From Candidatus Limisoma faecipullorum (GTDB taxonomy: Bacteria > Bacteroidota > Bacteroidia > Bacteroidales > Muribaculaceae), in contig JADIMC010000066.1 of assembly GCA_017694955.1 (NCBI GenBank), positions 1 to 37,144 of the forward strand: a DNA stretch of 37,144 nt, written 5' to 3'. The position numbers and the translations under genes were made by a program. Every line of letters begins with the position of its first letter. The first letter of the stretch is position 1. The notes beneath the pieces were generated by a model, which saw nothing but the letters and a program-made list of their open reading frames with translations, made no database searches and was not told where the DNA came from. Of this stretch, positions 6,868-14,336 are shown piece after piece.

Positions 6868-7631
6868 ATGTTACGTTAGTTCAATACGATGTGGCGTGGC
6901 TTGATAAGGCTGCGAATATGAAAATAGCCGGCGATATGATTGCCGGATGTGGCGTTACTGACTTGATTGTATTGCCGGAGATGTTCGCGACTGGCTTCTG
7001 TATGGATGCCCGGAAGATTGCCGAGCCGGAAAATGGCGGTGAATTGTTGGCGTGGATGAAGCGGATGGCATATGAAAAGAACGCGGCAATCGCTGGTAGT
7101 ATGGCTGTCGATGTTGGGAAAGGCTGCTGTAACAGGTTGTGCTTTGTGACGCCCGACGGTGCGGTTGAGCATTATGACAAGCGGCATCTGTTCAGCTATA
7201 GTGAGGAGAATTTGCATTATTTGTGTGGCAAGCAGCGGAAAATAGTGGAATTCCGTGGCGTAAGGATATTATTGCAGATTTGCTACGACTTGCGCTTCCC
7301 TGTATGGTCGCGTAATTGTGGGGATTACGACCTTGCTTTATATGTGGCCAGCTGGCCTGTCAACCGCATTGCCGTATGGGACTTATTGCTGAAAGCGCGT
7401 GCGGTTGAGAATCAATGTTATGTTGTAGGGGCAAATCGTGTGGGTGCGGATCCCGTATGTGATTACACTGGTAATAGTGCGATAATTCATCCTTATGGTA
7501 AGGCAATGGCGGAATTACGCGATGGTGAATCCGGTTGTGTCTCTGCGGTGCTTGATATGGAATGGCTCTCTGGTTTCCGTGACAAGTTCCCGTCGCTTCG
7601 TGATGCCGACAAATACCATATTGAAGTTTAA
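6864..7631 (+). CDS. Carbon-nitrogen hydrolase, omega-amidase (YafV/Nit2) type
   Basis: This nitrilase-fold amidase probably hydrolyses alpha-ketoglutaramate or alpha-ketosuccinamate, recycling the products of transamination, as YafV and Nit2 do. The catalytic triad is visible: Glu39 in LPEMFATGF, Lys106 in YDKRHLFS and Cys140 in QICYDLRFPVW. The PVWSRN and YVASWPVNR stretches are typical of this branch rather than of NAD synthetase or polyamine amidases. Length (255 aa) is standard, and it is cytoplasmic. The start overlaps the lipoprotein stop as ATGA. A hairpin downstream at 7676-7711 ends the operon. Confidence 0.9.
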   Translation: MNVTLVQYDVAWLDKAANMKIAGDMIAGCGVTDLIVLPEMFATGFCMDARKIAEPENGGELLAWMKRMAYEKNAAIAGSMAVDVGKGCCNRLCFVTPDGAVEHYDKRHLFSYSEENLHYLCGKQRKIVEFRGVRILLQICYDLRFPVWSRNCGDYDLALYVASWPVNRIAVWDLLLKARAVENQCYVVGANRVGADPVCDYTGNSAIIHPYGKAMAELRDGESGCVSAVLDMEWLSGFRDKFPSLRDADKYHIEV

Positions 7632-7675
7632 TGACTTTTGTTTTTTCTCTTGAATAAGTGTTTATGGATATATGA

Positions 7676-7711
7676 AAATGGGGTGTGTCGGAATTTTGAC
7701 ACACCCCATTT
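7676..7711. terminator. Bidirectional terminator between convergent genes
   Basis: AAATGGGGTGTGTC pairs with GACACACCCCATTT in a 14-bp perfect stem with an 8-nt loop. It sits between the amidase gene ending at 7631 on + and the GGGtGRT gene ending at 7747 on -. The T run is short (three on +, four on -), so the strength comes from the stem. Confidence 0.75.
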
Positions 7712-7746
7712 CGCCAATTTATGTTCTATTTGTTCCGAAATGAATC

Positions 7747-8757
7747 TTATTTGTTGAGTGCTGTAGCCACGTCAACGGCGCAAGCTACTGTGCAACCTAC
7801 CATCGGGTTGTTGCCGATTCCGAGGAATCCCATCATTTCCACGTGTGCCGGAACAGAAGAAGATCCTGCGAATTGCGCGTCGGAGTGCATACGGCCCATG
7901 GTGTCGGTCATACCGTAGGAAGCCGGTCCTGCTGCCATGTTGTCAGGATGAAGCGTACGTCCAGTTCCGCCACCGGAAGCTACAGAGAAGTAAGGCTTGC
8001 CAGCGAGTGTGCGTTCTTTCTTGTAAGTACCTGCTACCGGGTGCTGGAAGCGTGTCGGGTTTGTCGAGTTGCCAGTGATGGAAACGTCAACGCCCTCTTT
8101 CCACATGATTGCTACACCTTCGCGTACGTCGTCTGCACCGTAGCATTTCACTTTAGCGCGCGGACCGTTTGAATAAGGTATTTCGCGGATTACTTTCAAT
8201 TCGCCTGTAAAATAGTCGAATTCTGTTTGTACGTATGTGAAACCGTTGATGCGGGAAATAATCATAGCGGCATCTTTTCCAAGACCGTTAAGGATTACGC
8301 GCAACGGCTCTTTGCGTACTTTGTCTGCTTTTGCGGCGATTTTGATGGCACCTTCTGCTGCGGCAAACGATTCGTGTCCGGCAAGGAATGCGAAACACTT
8401 AGTCTCTTCGCGGAGCAGACGTGCGGCAAGGTTGCCATGGCCAAGTCCGACTTTACGGTCATCAGCAACTGACCCCGGAATGCAGAACGACTGCAAGCCG
8501 ATACCTATTGCCTCGGCAGCGTCAGCGGCATTCTTGCATCCTTTCTTCAACGCGATTGCGCAACCTACCACGTAAGCCCATTTTGCGTTTTCGAAGCAGA
8601 TTGGCTGTGTCTCCTCACAAGTCTTGTAAGGGTCGATGCCGGCAGCGTCGCAAATTGCGTTAGCCTCTTCAATATCTTTGATGCCATTTTCGTTCAAGGC
8701 AGCGAGAATCTGCTTGATACGGCGGTCCTGACTTTCAAATTTCACTTCTCTAATCAT
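7747..8757 (-). CDS. GGGtGRT family protein
   Basis: The family is named for the motif seen here as SGGGTGRTLHPDNM (GGGTGRT at residues 262-268). It occurs in anaerobes next to a NifU-like scaffold gene, as here. The biochemical function is unknown. The 336-aa protein is cytoplasmic and contains about a dozen cysteines spread along its length, including KTCEETQPICFE, VVGCAIALKKGC, LQSFCIPG and MVGCTVACAVDV near the C-terminus, which fits an iron-sulfur or redox role. It follows the scaffold gene by 15 nt, and the gap holds an unusually strong Shine-Dalgarno. The pair ends at the shared terminator at 7676-7711. Confidence 0.9.
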   Translation of the reverse strand: MIREVKFESQDRRIKQILAALNENGIKDIEEANAICDAAGIDPYKTCEETQPICFENAKWAYVVGCAIALKKGCKNAADAAEAIGIGLQSFCIPGSVADDRKVGLGHGNLAARLLREETKCFAFLAGHESFAAAEGAIKIAAKADKVRKEPLRVILNGLGKDAAMIISRINGFTYVQTEFDYFTGELKVIREIPYSNGPRAKVKCYGADDVREGVAIMWKEGVDVSITGNSTNPTRFQHPVAGTYKKERTLAGKPYFSVASGGGTGRTLHPDNMAAGPASYGMTDTMGRMHSDAQFAGSSSVPAHVEMMGFLGIGNNPMVGCTVACAVDVATALNK

Positions 8758-8760
8758 GAT

Positions 8761-8769
8761 CTTTCCTCC
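8761..8769 (-). promoter_or_regulatory. Strong Shine-Dalgarno of the GGGtGRT gene
   Basis: On the reverse strand AAGGAGGAAAGATCATG precedes the start codon at 8757. A full GGAGG is uncommon in Bacteroidota, where ribosomes mostly ignore Shine-Dalgarno pairing; other genes in this window lack one. It also fixes the start site. Confidence 0.7.
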
Positions 8770-8772
8770 TTA

Positions 8773-9465
8773 TTATTCTTTACGTGGATCAATATATTTA
8801 ACAGCATCCGCAAAACGTCCGTATGTGCCTTTGGCTTTTTCGATGGCTTCTTTCGGGTCGGTACCGTTCTTTATCATCTCCATCATCTTGCCGAGGTGGA
8901 TGAACTCGTAGCCGATTACCTGATTCTCCTCGTCGAGGGCCATACGTGTGCAGTAGCCTTCGGCCATTTCCAAGTAGCGTGTTCCGGTTTTCGTAGTGCC
9001 GAACATCGTTCCTACTTGGCTACGCAAACCTTTGCCGAGGTCTTCCAAAGAAGCGCCGATTGCGAGACCGCCTTCGGAGAATGCCGATTGTGTACGGCCG
9101 TAGACGATTTGCAGGAATAGTTCGCGCATTGCAGTGTTGATGGCGTCGCATACGAGGTCGGTGTTCAATGCTTCGAGCAGGGTCTTGCCCGGAAGGATTT
9201 CCGATGCCATGGCTGCCGAGTGGGTCATACCGGAGCAGCCGATAGTCTCTACCAATGCTTCTTGGATGATTCCGTCCTTGACGTTAAGCGTCAGCTTGCA
9301 CGCTCCCTGCTGCGGTGCGCACCAGCCGATGCCGTGGGTAAGTCCGCTGATATCCTTGATTTCTTTCGAGCGCACCCATTTGCCCTCTTCGGGAATCGGC
9401 GCTGAAGGGTGGTTTGCACCTTTCTTTACACAGCACATTTGCTGTACTTCATGAGTGTAAATCAT
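8773..9465 (-). CDS. NifU/IscU-like iron-sulfur cluster scaffold protein
   Basis: This scaffold-type protein would hold nascent Fe-S clusters for transfer. Three cysteines correspond in context to the ligands of IscU: Cys56 in QQGACKLTL, Cys77 in ETIGCSGMTHSAAMAS and Cys172 in AEGYCTRMA. Additional cysteines lie at 11, 12, 49 and 106. At 230 aa it is longer than IscU (about 130 aa), with an N-terminal extension and a helical C-terminal segment (LGKMMEMIKNGTDPKEAIEKAKG). It is the first gene of a two-gene operon with the GGGtGRT gene and has an excellent promoter. The strict pairing suggests that the GGGtGRT protein is a partner or client of this scaffold. Confidence 0.88.
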   Translation of the reverse strand: MIYTHEVQQMCCVKKGANHPSAPIPEEGKWVRSKEIKDISGLTHGIGWCAPQQGACKLTLNVKDGIIQEALVETIGCSGMTHSAAMASEILPGKTLLEALNTDLVCDAINTAMRELFLQIVYGRTQSAFSEGGLAIGASLEDLGKGLRSQVGTMFGTTKTGTRYLEMAEGYCTRMALDEENQVIGYEFIHLGKMMEMIKNGTDPKEAIEKAKGTYGRFADAVKYIDPRKE

Positions 9466-9517
9466 AATGCGTTGTTTTATAGTTTAGTTCAAAAAATCGC
9501 TTTGATTTTATTTTCCG

Positions 9518-9548
9518 CAAAGTTACGATAAAGTAGGGTAAAGTCAAA
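9518..9548 (-). promoter_or_regulatory. Promoter of the NifU-GGGtGRT operon
   Basis: On the reverse strand, TTTG (9545-9548), a 19-nt spacer and TAACTTTG (9518-9525) match the Bacteroidota consensus completely. The predicted leader to the ATG at 9465 is about 45 nt. Confidence 0.85.
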
Positions 9549-9679
9549 CATTTAAAGTTCTAAAAAATGAAAAATACATCATATGGGACAGTGTGGGCTT
9601 TCAACTGTCCGCCGTCGATTCGGTATTGGTGTTTAAGGCTCTAAAAATCTGTTTGTTGGGAGAAATCAGTGTCTTCGGA

Positions 9680-10111
9680 TTAGAATTTATAGGCAGCGCC
9701 GATTGATAGGTATAAATCATCCCAGTGATCAACGTATTGGTATTTCAGCTCCAGTCCGATTGCCCATGATGAATTGATGTTGTAGTTGAAACCGCCACCG
9801 ATGTTTAAGCCGATTTTATTGACGTCGTCGCAATGGAAATATACAAGACCGGCTAAGGGATAGATGTCGAAATTGCGTGGCAATTCGAATCTGTAGCGGA
9901 AATCGGCATCAATCGTGAGGGTATGCACGTCGTTGAAATAATAGTTGAGTGTCGGCGCCACTTCGAAATTTTTCGGCAACTGGAATGTTACTCCTACGCC
10001 GAGACCGAAATCGCTGCGGAGATTAGCCCTCATGTCGAGTTGCCGCAAGCCTGCTGCCTGTGCGGTTATCGCCGCTATGACAAGCATTGCTGTAAGAAAT
10101 AATTTTTTCAT
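9680..10111 (-). CDS. Small outer-membrane beta-barrel protein
   Basis: The protein starts with a clear signal peptide (MKKLFLTAMLVIAAITAQA, cleavage after AQA) followed by alternating amphipathic strands: SDFGLGVGVTFQL, FEVAPTLNYYF, IDADFRYRFEL, IYPLAGLVYF, LNIGGGFNYNI, AIGLELKYQY and DLYLSIGAAYKF. The final Phe is the usual barrel-recognition signal for the BAM complex. At 143 aa it is the size of an eight-stranded OmpA/OmpX-type barrel. No enzymatic residues stand out. It is monocistronic and has a leader of about 160 nt containing a terminator-like hairpin, so expression may be controlled after initiation. Confidence 0.85.
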   Translation of the reverse strand: MKKLFLTAMLVIAAITAQAAGLRQLDMRANLRSDFGLGVGVTFQLPKNFEVAPTLNYYFNDVHTLTIDADFRYRFELPRNFDIYPLAGLVYFHCDDVNKIGLNIGGGFNYNINSSWAIGLELKYQYVDHWDDLYLSIGAAYKF

Positions 10112-10183
10112 AATAGAAATGTGTTAAAGTTAGAACTATACGGGTATAACAAAGCAACGGGCGATGTGTTCAAAAGAGGGCAT

Positions 10184-10212
10184 AAAAAAAGGAACTTTTT
10201 CACAAAGTCCCT
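10184..10212 (-). promoter_or_regulatory. Terminator-like hairpin inside the barrel gene's leader (candidate attenuator)
   Basis: On the reverse strand GGGACTTT pairs with AAAGTTCC (one G-T pair) around a GTGAA loop and is followed by seven T. It lies between the predicted promoter at 10278-10309 and the ATG at 10111, so it should interrupt transcription of the barrel gene unless prevented. A second AAAAAGTT copy upstream (10238-10245) could pair with the 5' arm instead. The rest of the 10112-10473 gap holds only the promoter and terminator listed separately. Confidence 0.5.
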
Positions 10213-10277
10213 TCCTCTATAGGTTTCCAATAGGTATAACTTTTTAAGGTAAAAAAGATTGTTTTAGGTTTGTGATG

Positions 10278-10309
10278 CAAATGTGAGCCTTTATTTTTTG
10301 CTGTGCAAA
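10278..10309 (-). promoter_or_regulatory. Predicted promoter of the small barrel gene
   Basis: On the reverse strand TTTG (10306-10309), a 20-nt spacer and CACATTTG (10278-10285) fit the Bacteroidota promoter with one change in the TA of the -7 box. It begins immediately after the terminator of the lpxH operon. Confidence 0.55.
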
Positions 10310-10310
10310 G

Positions 10311-10338
10311 AAAAAAATATGTTATGCAGCATATTTTT
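10311..10338 (-). terminator. Terminator of the DUF59-lpxH operon
   Basis: On the reverse strand AAAAATATG and CATATTTTT form a 9-bp stem with an 8-nt loop, running into a seven-T tract. The 135 bases between it and the lpxH stop at 10474 show no other feature. Confidence 0.65.
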
Positions 10339-10473
10339 CGTTACGATTTATAAGCCCTTTCGGACAAGTGGCTGATAAACAATAGCAAAGCTTGCCGTGC
10401 ATACTTTGAAAATGTTATGTTAAATATTGTTACACCAATAAAAGCGGACATATAAATGCTTGAAAATATGTTG

Positions 10474-11214
10474 TTAAACATATTTCTTAAGTGTAACCTC
10501 TTTCCCGTCGAACACTGCGTAGGAATCAAAATGAATCCAGTCGCCGAGGATTATAAGTTTTGAATTGTCGCCGACGGTCTTGTCGAGCATTATATGACGA
10601 TGCCCGAATATGAAATAGTCGATATGCTGTTTGTTGTAGTTTTTTGCAAATTCTTCAAGATACTCATTGCCTTCTCCGAGATATTCCGGATATTCATCGT
10701 CTGAGCGGCTGTTACGCGACCATCCAAGGGCGAAAGGTATTGTCCATCTTGGGTGGATTGCGGCGTAGAGTTTTTGGCATGCTTTGTTGCGGAAGATGGC
10801 GCGCAATATCCGGAATGACAATTTCCGTTTGCCAACGCTGTCGCCATGGGCAAGGAAAAAAGTTTTTCCGTTTATTTCTATTGTTCTTTCGCCGTCAATT
10901 ATTGATAATCCTATTTCTTTTGGCAGATAATCGAAAATCCAGATGTCGTGATTGCCTATGAACCAATGAATCCTGATTCCGGAATCGGCAAGCTCTGCGA
11001 GTTTCCCGAAAAACCGCACAAAACCTCGGGGGACAACATAGCGGTATTCGTACCAGTAATCTATTATGTCGCCGAGCAGATATATCTCGCTGGCATCATC
11101 TTTGATGGAGTCGAGGAATCCTACGATTCTACGTTCTTGTGATATTCGGTCGGTGATGTATTTTGCACCGAGGTGGAAATCGGAAAGGAAATATGTGTTC
11201 TGCCGTTGTGCCAT
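10474..11214 (-). CDS. UDP-2,3-diacylglucosamine hydrolase-like metallophosphoesterase (LpxH type)
   Basis: LpxH removes UMP from UDP-diacylglucosamine in lipid A synthesis, acting as a peripheral enzyme at the inner membrane. The calcineurin-like motifs are all present: SDFHLG (Asp12, His14), LLGDIIDYW (Asp49), GNHD (87-90), LAHGDSVG and FGHRH near the C-terminus. The start at 11214 (MAQRQNTYFLSDFHLG) places the first motif where the family has it; the longer frame to 11286 would overlap the upstream gene by 55 nt. Length is then 246 aa. It lies 17 nt behind the DUF59 gene. Related phosphoesterases of unknown substrate exist in Bacteroidota, so the exact activity is probable rather than certain. 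Confidence 0.82.
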   Translation of the reverse strand: MAQRQNTYFLSDFHLGAKYITDRISQERRIVGFLDSIKDDASEIYLLGDIIDYWYEYRYVVPRGFVRFFGKLAELADSGIRIHWFIGNHDIWIFDYLPKEIGLSIIDGERTIEINGKTFFLAHGDSVGKRKLSFRILRAIFRNKACQKLYAAIHPRWTIPFALGWSRNSRSDDEYPEYLGEGNEYLEEFAKNYNKQHIDYFIFGHRHIMLDKTVGDNSKLIILGDWIHFDSYAVFDGKEVTLKKYV

Positions 11215-11231
11215 TTCCAATTGCCGATTAA

Positions 11232-11552
11232 TTATAAGAAACCCAGTTCGAGCTTGGCCTCGTCGGTCATCATGTCCTGATTCCATTCCGGCTCGAATAC
11301 GATATTTACATCTACGCCCGATACGCCTTCTACGCTTTCCACTTTCATACGGATGTCTTCAATGATGAAATCGGCAGCGGGGCAATTGGGGGCTGTCAGT
11401 GTCATTTCGATTTTGACGTGTCCTTTGTCGTCCACCTCCATATCGTAAATTAGTCCGAGGTCATAGACGTTGACAGGTATCTCGGGGTCGTAAACGGTTT
11501 TCAGCATCTTTACGATGCTTTCTTCCAATTGTAGCTTATTGTTGATATCCAT
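11232..11552 (-). CDS. MIP18/DUF59 family iron-sulfur assembly factor (SufT/PaaD-like)
   Basis: This 106-aa cytoplasmic protein has the family signature TVYDPEIPVNVYDLGLIYDM followed by MTLTAPNCPAADFIIEDI, with the conserved cysteine in the APNCP loop. Proteins of this family assist Fe-S cluster insertion into client enzymes (SufT, Cia2/MIP18) or phenylacetyl-CoA oxygenase assembly (PaaD). No pa genes are near, so a general assembly role is more likely. It is the first gene of an operon with the LpxH-like enzyme. A TATTTTTG box ends only five bases before its ATG on the reverse strand; if that is the promoter, the mRNA would be leaderless, but the -33 element is poor. Confidence 0.87.
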   Translation of the reverse strand: MDINNKLQLEESIVKMLKTVYDPEIPVNVYDLGLIYDMEVDDKGHVKIEMTLTAPNCPAADFIIEDIRMKVESVEGVSGVDVNIVFEPEWNQDMMTDEAKLELGFL

Positions 11553-11630
11553 AAGTGCAAAAATAAGCCATTTATTTCTAACATACTATATTTGTGTTGA
11601 CAAATTAATGCCGTGTTTGATTTTAATTAC

Positions 11631-11638
11631 TACTTTTG
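11631..11638 (+). promoter_or_regulatory. -7 box of the PBP1A gene
   Basis: TACTTTTG matches TAnnTTTG on the + strand, about 45 nt before the ATG at 11683. The -33 element at the expected distance is weak. Confidence 0.5.
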
Positions 11639-11682
11639 TATTCATAATTGATTGTGGAACATAGAAATCGCGATAAATATAA

Positions 11683-14070
11683 ATGGCAGAAGTGACGGAC
11701 AGTGCTGTTAAAAAACGTAAGAAACGCAGTCGCAAGGGCGTTGTAAAGGCTTTGTGGGCGCTTAACGGAGTGGCTATTGTTGCTGTGGTCGTGTTTAGCG
11801 TGCTTATATATAATGGTGTTGTAGGGTATATGCCTCCTGTCGAGGATTTGCGGAATCCTAATGATAAATATGCCACGCGTCTGTTCACTGCCGACGGTGA
11901 GGAAATGGGGCGATATTACCAGAGCAAGAACAACCGGGTTTATGCGGATTATGATGAAATATCGCAGAATGTGGTAAATGCGTTGATTGCTACCGAGGAT
12001 GTCAGGTTTGAAAGGCATTCCGGTATCGACTTCCAGTCATTGGCCCGTGTGCTTGTGAAAACCGTCATGCTTGGGCAGCGTAGCTCTGGCGGAGGTAGCA
12101 CAATAACGCAGCAGCTTGCTAAGCTGTTATACTCAAGCAGCTCCAACAGTGTGTGGGAGCGTGCTATGAAAAAGCCTGTAGAGTGGGCGATAGCCGTGAA
12201 ATTGGAACGCTATTACACGAAAGAGGAAATTCTGAAGATGTATCTCAACCGGTTTGACTTCCTTAATAACGCGGTGGGCATCAAGACGGCTGCATATGTG
12301 TACTTTGGGAAAACTCCAACAGAACTTACTGTTGATGAGGCTGCTACTCTTGTCGGTATGGTTAAGAATCCGTCTTATTATAATCCTGTTCGTTACAATG
12401 AGCGTACGCGGGGGCGCAGGAATGTCGTGTTGTCGCAAATGGAAAAGGCGGGTATGATTACGGAAGCGGAACGGGATTCCTTGTCGGCGCCGCCGTTGGT
12501 GCTGTCGTTCCATAGGGTTGACCATAAGGACGGGATTGCTCCATATTTCCGAGAGGCAGTGAGGCTGATGATGCAAGCCAAGAAGCCGGAACGGAATGAC
12601 TATCCAAGTTGGGACTATCAGCATTATATAGATGATTCCATAGCATGGGAAATCAATCCGTTGTTTGGTTGGGTGGAGAAAAACCGCAAGCCTGATGGCA
12701 GCAAATACAATATATATACTGACGGGTTGCGTATCTATACTACAATCGACTCCCGCATGCAGCGCTACGCCGAGGATGCTCTGGTGGGGCATCTGCGCGA
12801 CAAGTTGCAGCCCCAGTTCGACCGTGAGAAGCGCAAGACGGGGCCTTATACGCGCAATGCGGCTGAGCTTGGAAATGTGACTGTCGAGAAATTGATAGAA
12901 AAGGCGATCCGGCAAAGCGAGCGCTATCGTGTTGACAAGCTGTCGGGAATGAACGAGCGCGAGATTTTTGAAGATTTCGACAGACCGGTCGAAATGACGG
13001 TGTTTTCCTATGACGGGGGATTTGACACGACGATGACGCCTCGTGATTCAGTGTTATATCAAAAAATGTTCTTGCGTGCCGGTATGATGTCGATGGATGC
13101 GCATACCGGTTATGTGAAGGCTTATGTTGGAGGTCCGGATTTCAGATTCTTCCAGTATGATATGGCAGGCGTCGGGCGGCGTCAGATAGGGTCAACGGTG
13201 AAGCCGTTCCTATATACTTATGCATTCGAACAGGGTTATACTCCTTGCGATATGTTCCTCAATTCACAGCCCACGATAGTCACACCGGCTGGTCAGATAT
13301 GGACGCCACGCAATGCGAGCCGTGCGCGGATAGGTGAGATGGTTGATTTGTATTGGGCTTTGACCAATTCCAACAACTGGATATCGGCACGCCTTATGAG
13401 TGAATTGTCGCCGGCGGCTCTTGTTCGCACGATGCATACATTCGGAATAACCGCTGAATTGCCGGCAGTGATGTCGTTGTGTCTCGGACCTTGCGACATT
13501 TCAGTGAAGGAAATGGTGACTGCATATACAGCGTTCTCCAATAAGGGGCTTAGGGTTGATCCTATATATGTGACTAAGATTACTGACAATAATGGAAATG
13601 TCATTTCGGAGTTCAAGCAGCAATTCACGGAAGTGATAAGTGAAGAGGCTTATTTCAAGATGATTGATATTTTGCAGAATGTCATCAATGCCGGCACGGG
13701 CAACCGGTTGCGCCGGGCACCTTATAATATAACGGCGAAAATGGGTGGAAAGACAGGAACGACCAATTTCAATTCCGACGGATGGTTTATGGGCTTCACT
13801 CCAAGTCTGGTGACCGGTGTCTGGGTTGGAGGAGACGAACGCTATATCCATTTCAACACAATGGCGCAAGGACAAGGCGCATCGACGGCGTTGCCGATAT
13901 ATGGGCGGTATATGACGAAGGTGTATGCCGACAAGACTTTGCCTTATAAGCAGGATGAAGAATTTCCTGCGCCACCTCCTGGATTCAGTCCGTGTTTCAA
14001 GGAGTCGTTCGGTCCGGATTCCGTGTCCGTTTCCGTACCGGTTGAGGCGATAGATAATGTATATGATTAG
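11683..14070 (+). CDS. Bifunctional penicillin-binding protein 1A
   Basis: A class A PBP that polymerises lipid II and cross-links peptidoglycan. Residues 1-20 are a basic cytoplasmic tail (KKRKKRSRK), then a single membrane anchor spans about 24-46. The GT51 glycosyltransferase domain contains ATEDVRFERHSGID with the catalytic Glu105 and GGSTITQQLAKLL. The transpeptidase has the nucleophile motif STVK (Ser504-Lys507), SNN (563-565) and KTG (690-692). The 795-aa length is normal. The C-terminus after the transpeptidase is short and Pro-rich (EEFPAPPPGFSPC). It is monocistronic and divergent from the DUF59 operon. Confidence 0.95.
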   Translation: MAEVTDSAVKKRKKRSRKGVVKALWALNGVAIVAVVVFSVLIYNGVVGYMPPVEDLRNPNDKYATRLFTADGEEMGRYYQSKNNRVYADYDEISQNVVNALIATEDVRFERHSGIDFQSLARVLVKTVMLGQRSSGGGSTITQQLAKLLYSSSSNSVWERAMKKPVEWAIAVKLERYYTKEEILKMYLNRFDFLNNAVGIKTAAYVYFGKTPTELTVDEAATLVGMVKNPSYYNPVRYNERTRGRRNVVLSQMEKAGMITEAERDSLSAPPLVLSFHRVDHKDGIAPYFREAVRLMMQAKKPERNDYPSWDYQHYIDDSIAWEINPLFGWVEKNRKPDGSKYNIYTDGLRIYTTIDSRMQRYAEDALVGHLRDKLQPQFDREKRKTGPYTRNAAELGNVTVEKLIEKAIRQSERYRVDKLSGMNEREIFEDFDRPVEMTVFSYDGGFDTTMTPRDSVLYQKMFLRAGMMSMDAHTGYVKAYVGGPDFRFFQYDMAGVGRRQIGSTVKPFLYTYAFEQGYTPCDMFLNSQPTIVTPAGQIWTPRNASRARIGEMVDLYWALTNSNNWISARLMSELSPAALVRTMHTFGITAELPAVMSLCLGPCDISVKEMVTAYTAFSNKGLRVDPIYVTKITDNNGNVISEFKQQFTEVISEEAYFKMIDILQNVINAGTGNRLRRAPYNITAKMGGKTGTTNFNSDGWFMGFTPSLVTGVWVGGDERYIHFNTMAQGQGASTALPIYGRYMTKVYADKTLPYKQDEEFPAPPPGFSPCFKESFGPDSVSVSVPVEAIDNVYD

Positions 14071-14336
14071 AGTGTTAAAAATACGTAAATATTAAAGTGG
14101 CATTCTTTTGCTGTGGTTTTATTTGTTCGCAAATATGGCTGAGAATGTTTTAATTGTAAACTTTAAGGCGCGGTATTGTTGCTAATCATATCGGATGATT
14201 GACGGGGTGTCATAAAAATATTGCTACGCCGTGGTTTTGAGTTGAAAATTCAATTACGGAAATTTTTATGTATTGAAAAAAATCAGTATTATTGCAAAAC
14301 TGAAATAACATATAACCATTAAAAAACAATATCAAT
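14071..14336. other. Intergenic region between PBP1A and the carboxyltransferase
   Basis: No gene is visible. A short hairpin, AATCAT/ATGATT with a 5-nt loop, lies at about 14183-14199 without a T run. TATTATTG near 14287 differs from TAnnTTTG at one base and could be the -7 box of the carboxyltransferase gene. Neither is firm. Confidence 0.35.

Noticed and set aside
12133-12915. 260-codon open frame antisense to the PBP1A gene
   Set aside because: The + strand frame carries all catalytic motifs of the PBP; the antisense frame has no family features.
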